From Microcystis aeruginosa W13-11 (GTDB lineage Bacteria; Cyanobacteriota; Cyanobacteriia; Cyanobacteriales; Microcystaceae): 64,000 nucleotides of DNA. Each line of letters begins with the position of its first letter. Position 1 is the stretch's first letter. Both the position numbers and the translations under genes were made by a program. The notes beneath the pieces were generated by a model that worked only from the letters and a program-made list of their open reading frames with translations, was not told where the DNA came from and ran no database searches. Positions 61,533-64,000 of this stretch are shown here, piece by piece. Location of the stretch: contig JAADBR010000002.1 in NCBI GenBank assembly GCA_009995705.1, positions 1-64,000 on the forward strand, given 5' to 3'.

Positions 61533-62960
61533 TTAACTGCTGGTCAGGGCGACAAATTTATCCTTTTCTTCATCGGATAATTGCTCCGATTGTCCTGTGA
61601 TTTGTTTGTAGATTTTTAGATATTCCAAAGCGGATTTATACCAACTGAAATCTTGAGTCATTGCCCGTTGCTGTAGTTTTTGCCAATCCTGTTTATAACG
61701 GAAACTTTCCCAAGTCCGGATCATACAGGTAAACAGGTCTAAGGGTTCATAGCGATCAAAACTAAATCCCGTTCCTTTTTCCTGAATCGGGTCGTGGAAA
61801 GACACTGTATCGACTAAACCACCGGTGCGACGTACCATGGGGATGCAACCATAACGCATGGCCATTAATTGGGAAATGCCGCAGGGTTCAAAACGGGAAG
61901 GCATTAATAAAGCATCGGCCCCCCCATAGATGCGACGGGAAAGGGCATCACTATAGAGAAGATGCAGGGACATTCGCCCCCGGAAACGGGAAGTCATCTC
62001 CCATAGTTGGGTTTCATAATAGCGATCGCCTGTACCTAAAATAATCAATTGTGCATCAGTATAGGTGAGAAAGCGATCTAAAATTTGCATCACTAGATCA
62101 ATACCTTTTTGTTCCACCAAACGCGTCACCATCGCCATGACAAAGGCACTTTTACTGACCTGTAGCCCCACTTCTTCTTGCAGGGCAATTTTATTGGCCA
62201 GACGTTTTTCGATGGTTTCTGGGGTAAAATTCTGCTTAAGATAAACATCTTTAGCCGGGTTATACACCTCCGTATCGATGCCGTTAACAATCCCCACCAG
62301 ATTGCCAGAAATATAGGATAATAATCCCTCTAAATTTTCGCCATAAATGGGGGTCTGTATTTGACGGGCATAGGTGGGAGAGACAGTCGTGACGCGATTA
62401 GCAAATTGAACCGCCGCGGCCATAGTATTATCCCCCTGCATATACCAAGGACACCAAGTCATTTTTTCTAATGCTTCGCGCCAAGGCCCCTGGTAGGCGA
62501 GATTATGGATCGTAAAAACGGTGCTAATATCGGGGTCTTGGTGCATCCAAACGGGAATCATGCCCGTATGCCAATCATGACAGTGAATAACTTGCGGTTT
62601 CCAGCAATTCCAGGCGAATTCCGCCGCACCATTGGCAAAAAGGGTAAATCTCCAGGCCTCATCTTCGCCTCCGTAGATACTGCGTCCAGAGAAAGCTAGA
62701 TGACCAAAGAGGTAGAGAGGAATATCTGTATCGGGTAAAACCGTTTCATAGACTGAAAAATCCTGAAACATGGCGAATCCTGACCAAATGGGTTCGGAAG
62801 GGATGTCCATTTTTTCCTGAAGAAAACCGTAGTAAGGTAGAAAAATCCGCACATCATAACCTAGCTGACGCAAGACTTTCGGTAATGCCCCAATTACGTC
62901 TCCCATTCCCCCAACTTTGGCAATTGGAGCGGCCTCGGCACCCACAAATAGAATTCGCAT
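61533..62960 (-). CDS. glgA: Glycogen synthase (ADP-glucose type)
   Basis: The 475-residue GT5 enzyme adds glucose from ADP-glucose to the growing glycogen chain. Seen are the N-terminal ADP-glucose motif KVGGMGDV (15-22, the KxGG motif), [11 protein letters not shown] (about 126-136), [11 protein letters not shown] and the C-terminal [14 protein letters not shown] with catalytic Glu. Cyanobacteria usually carry two glgA genes; which one this is cannot be told from the window. Confidence 0.95.
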   Translation of the reverse strand: MRILFVGAEAAPIAKVGGMGDVIGALPKVLRQLGYDVRIFLPYYGFLQEKMDIPSEPIWSGFAMFQDFSVYETVLPDTDIPLYLFGHLAFSGRSIYGGEDEAWRFTLFANGAAEFAWNCWKPQVIHCHDWHTGMIPVWMHQDPDISTVFTIHNLAYQGPWREALEKMTWCPWYMQGDNTMAAAVQFANRVTTVSPTYARQIQTPIYGENLEGLLSYISGNLVGIVNGIDTEVYNPAKDVYLKQNFTPETIEKRLANKIALQEEVGLQVSKSAFVMAMVTRLVEQKGIDLVMQILDRFLTYTDAQLIILGTGDRYYETQLWEMTSRFRGRMSLHLLYSDALSRRIYGGADALLMPSRFEPCGISQLMAMRYGCIPMVRRTGGLVDTVSFHDPIQEKGTGFSFDRYEPLDLFTCMIRTWESFRYKQDWQKLQQRAMTQDFSWYKSALEYLKIYKQITGQSEQLSDEEKDKFVALTSS

Positions 62961-63188
62961 ACTCTTCCCGCTTCACTTCACGACGACAAGAAATTTTAAC
63001 AGATAAACCCCCCCTAGCAGGATTTGCCAGCAGGTATTATCGGATTAGCCGAGATTTTTCTTTCACTAACCAGAGAGCCAACGAGGAATATAATTAGCTG
63101 TTTTGGGCATTATTAAGTTTTTTAGGCTTTTTTTACCGTCTTTTTAGCAATTTTTGGCTGATCAGCACTGTTTCTGTCCCTGTCAAAG

Positions 63189-63818
63189 TTAAATCCACTC
63201 TTCCTCATCCCCTTTGTTTACTTCATTTTGATCCTCGGCGGGGGGCGTAATAATCCGATAATTGACATCGTACACTTGATCGGCTTTTTCCCCGCGAGTC
63301 TCTTTGGCTGTGCGGTAACTATAGGAATAAACCGAGCCAGTTTGAGAACTGTCACTTGGTGGCTTGACAAAATTTGCTCTTTGGCTCACATCAGGGTTAA
63401 CTTTTTCCTCATCGGCAACCCTAGGCGGAAATTCTTCCCGCTCCTGAATGGTCGTCGGTTTTTCGGGGGGTGTATCAAAATTCCAATCATCACCGCTATC
63501 TCTTTCCCAATCGTTACCCCGTGCAGACGGAGCAGTATCCTGAATATAGGTAGGTCGGGGAGATGGCGGTGGGACTGTGGGATTATTCGCTATACGAGGG
63601 GAGGCTTTTGGGGCAGCCAAAGGACGACCAAAACTATAGAGAAATTGCAGGGTTAAACCACTGATAATTCCCGCTAGGGTGAAAAGTAACACCCAAACCG
63701 CTAGGGGCAGTTTTACCGTCATAATACCGCCAAAAAAGACCAAAGTGATCACCCCCAGATTCTGCCAGATCAGTAATCCGCCCACAGCGATCGCAAATAA
63801 GACCATAATCCAGCCCAT
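63189..63818 (-). CDS. LapA-like membrane protein with disordered tail
   Basis: The 209-residue protein has two N-terminal membrane helices (about 3-24 and 38-62), with the WVLLFTLAGIISGLTLQFL pattern of LapA/DUF1049-type proteins. A long Pro/Ser/Asp/Glu-rich tail follows, low in hydrophobic residues, with a conserved-looking VYDVNYRIITPP near the end. The tail is probably cytoplasmic. Function unknown; the name is based on helices only. Confidence 0.65.
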   Translation of the reverse strand: MGWIMVLFAIAVGGLLIWQNLGVITLVFFGGIMTVKLPLAVWVLLFTLAGIISGLTLQFLYSFGRPLAAPKASPRIANNPTVPPPSPRPTYIQDTAPSARGNDWERDSGDDWNFDTPPEKPTTIQEREEFPPRVADEEKVNPDVSQRANFVKPPSDSSQTGSVYSYSYRTAKETRGEKADQVYDVNYRIITPPAEDQNEVNKGDEEEWI

Positions 63819-63831
63819 TTTTACCTCCCTT

Positions 63832-63872
63832 GACTCAGTGATCAGTAAACAGTGATCAGTAAACAGTAAACA
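63832..63872. repeat. Short dispersed repeat cluster
   Basis: CAGTGATCAGTAAACAG units in tandem, like those at 55513 and 18869, lie just upstream of the LapA-like gene start. Confidence 0.65.
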
Positions 63873-63895
63873 GGCATAAAGATAAAGATAACTAA

Positions 63896-64000
63896 CTAAT
63901 TAGGGTTTGCTGAATAAATGTGAAATGTAGGCAAGGTAGGGGTTTTGTGGCTTTTCTTGCGAAACAGGTGCAAGATTTTGAGAGAATCATGCTTCCAAAC
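63896..64000. repeat. MITE- or IS-like element D, copy 2, cut by the window end
   Basis: AATTAGGGTTTGCTGAATAAAT matches the left end of the element at 59652, after which the sequences diverge. It could be the end of an insertion sequence extending beyond the window. Confidence 0.45.

Overview
The window looks like a chromosomal segment of a unicellular bloom-forming cyanobacterium, most likely Microcystis or a close relative. This rests on oxygenic-photosynthesis genes (petM, psb28, gun4, a Tab2 gene), a cyanobacterial iron-uptake porin with an SLH domain, NtcA-type nitrogen promoters, frequent GCGATCGC octamers, moderately low GC, and very many short dispersed repeats, MITE-like palindromes and decayed transposases. 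No rRNA, tRNA or CRISPR array was seen.

Layout. 0-1 kb: decayed transposase ends. 1-5.5 kb: def, a Ser/Thr kinase, crtE and a PAP2-related gene. 5.5-7.3 kb: an AT-rich AAA ATPase plus TOPRIM pair resembling OLD/PARIS-type defence. 7.4-13.8 kb: an accessory zone with a folate/biopterin-type transporter, five copies of one palindromic repeat, two toxin-antitoxin modules whose toxins are cut to 24 codons, a HicB-like orphan, small coiled-coil proteins and a PEP-CTERM protein. 13.9-18.9 kb: NtcA-promoted glnN (type III glutamine synthetase), a carotenoid oxygenase and a Tab2 gene. 19-31.5 kb: housekeeping and photosynthesis genes (GT2, DUF3593/DUF2499, gshB-grxC, YggT, petM, psb28, a TIGR01777 epimerase, gun4, radC, an aminotransferase). 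31.7-36.8 kb: glcE-glcF, hom and an M23 peptidase. 37.5-41.8 kb: the porin, an unknown gene, a puzzling structured or decayed interval, and cobB.

42.6-49.8 kb holds the most interesting locus, a putative RiPP cluster. A 41-residue precursor too short for ordinary gene calling (49705-49830, minus strand) has a charged leader, a Gly-Gly site and a seven-residue core, KKVYVCG. Immediately downstream are a protein joining a PqqD-like recognition domain to a haem-oxygenase-like (PqqC/HDO-type) domain, a DJ-1/PfpI protein, an aldo/keto reductase, an ABM-fold monooxygenase and a C39-peptidase ABC exporter (PCAT), with a convergent HlyD adaptor gene. The leader would be bound by the recognition domain, the core modified by the redox enzymes, and the product cut after Gly-Gly and exported.

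50-64 kb: two MITE pairs also found near 2 kb, pckA, an HI0933-type flavoprotein, the complete urea transporter operon urtABCDE with tandem NtcA boxes, a pair of half-size GDT1/UPF0016 proteins, a VWA protein, glgA and a LapA-like membrane protein. glnN and urtABCDE both carry the full NtcA promoter signature and probably respond together to nitrogen limitation.
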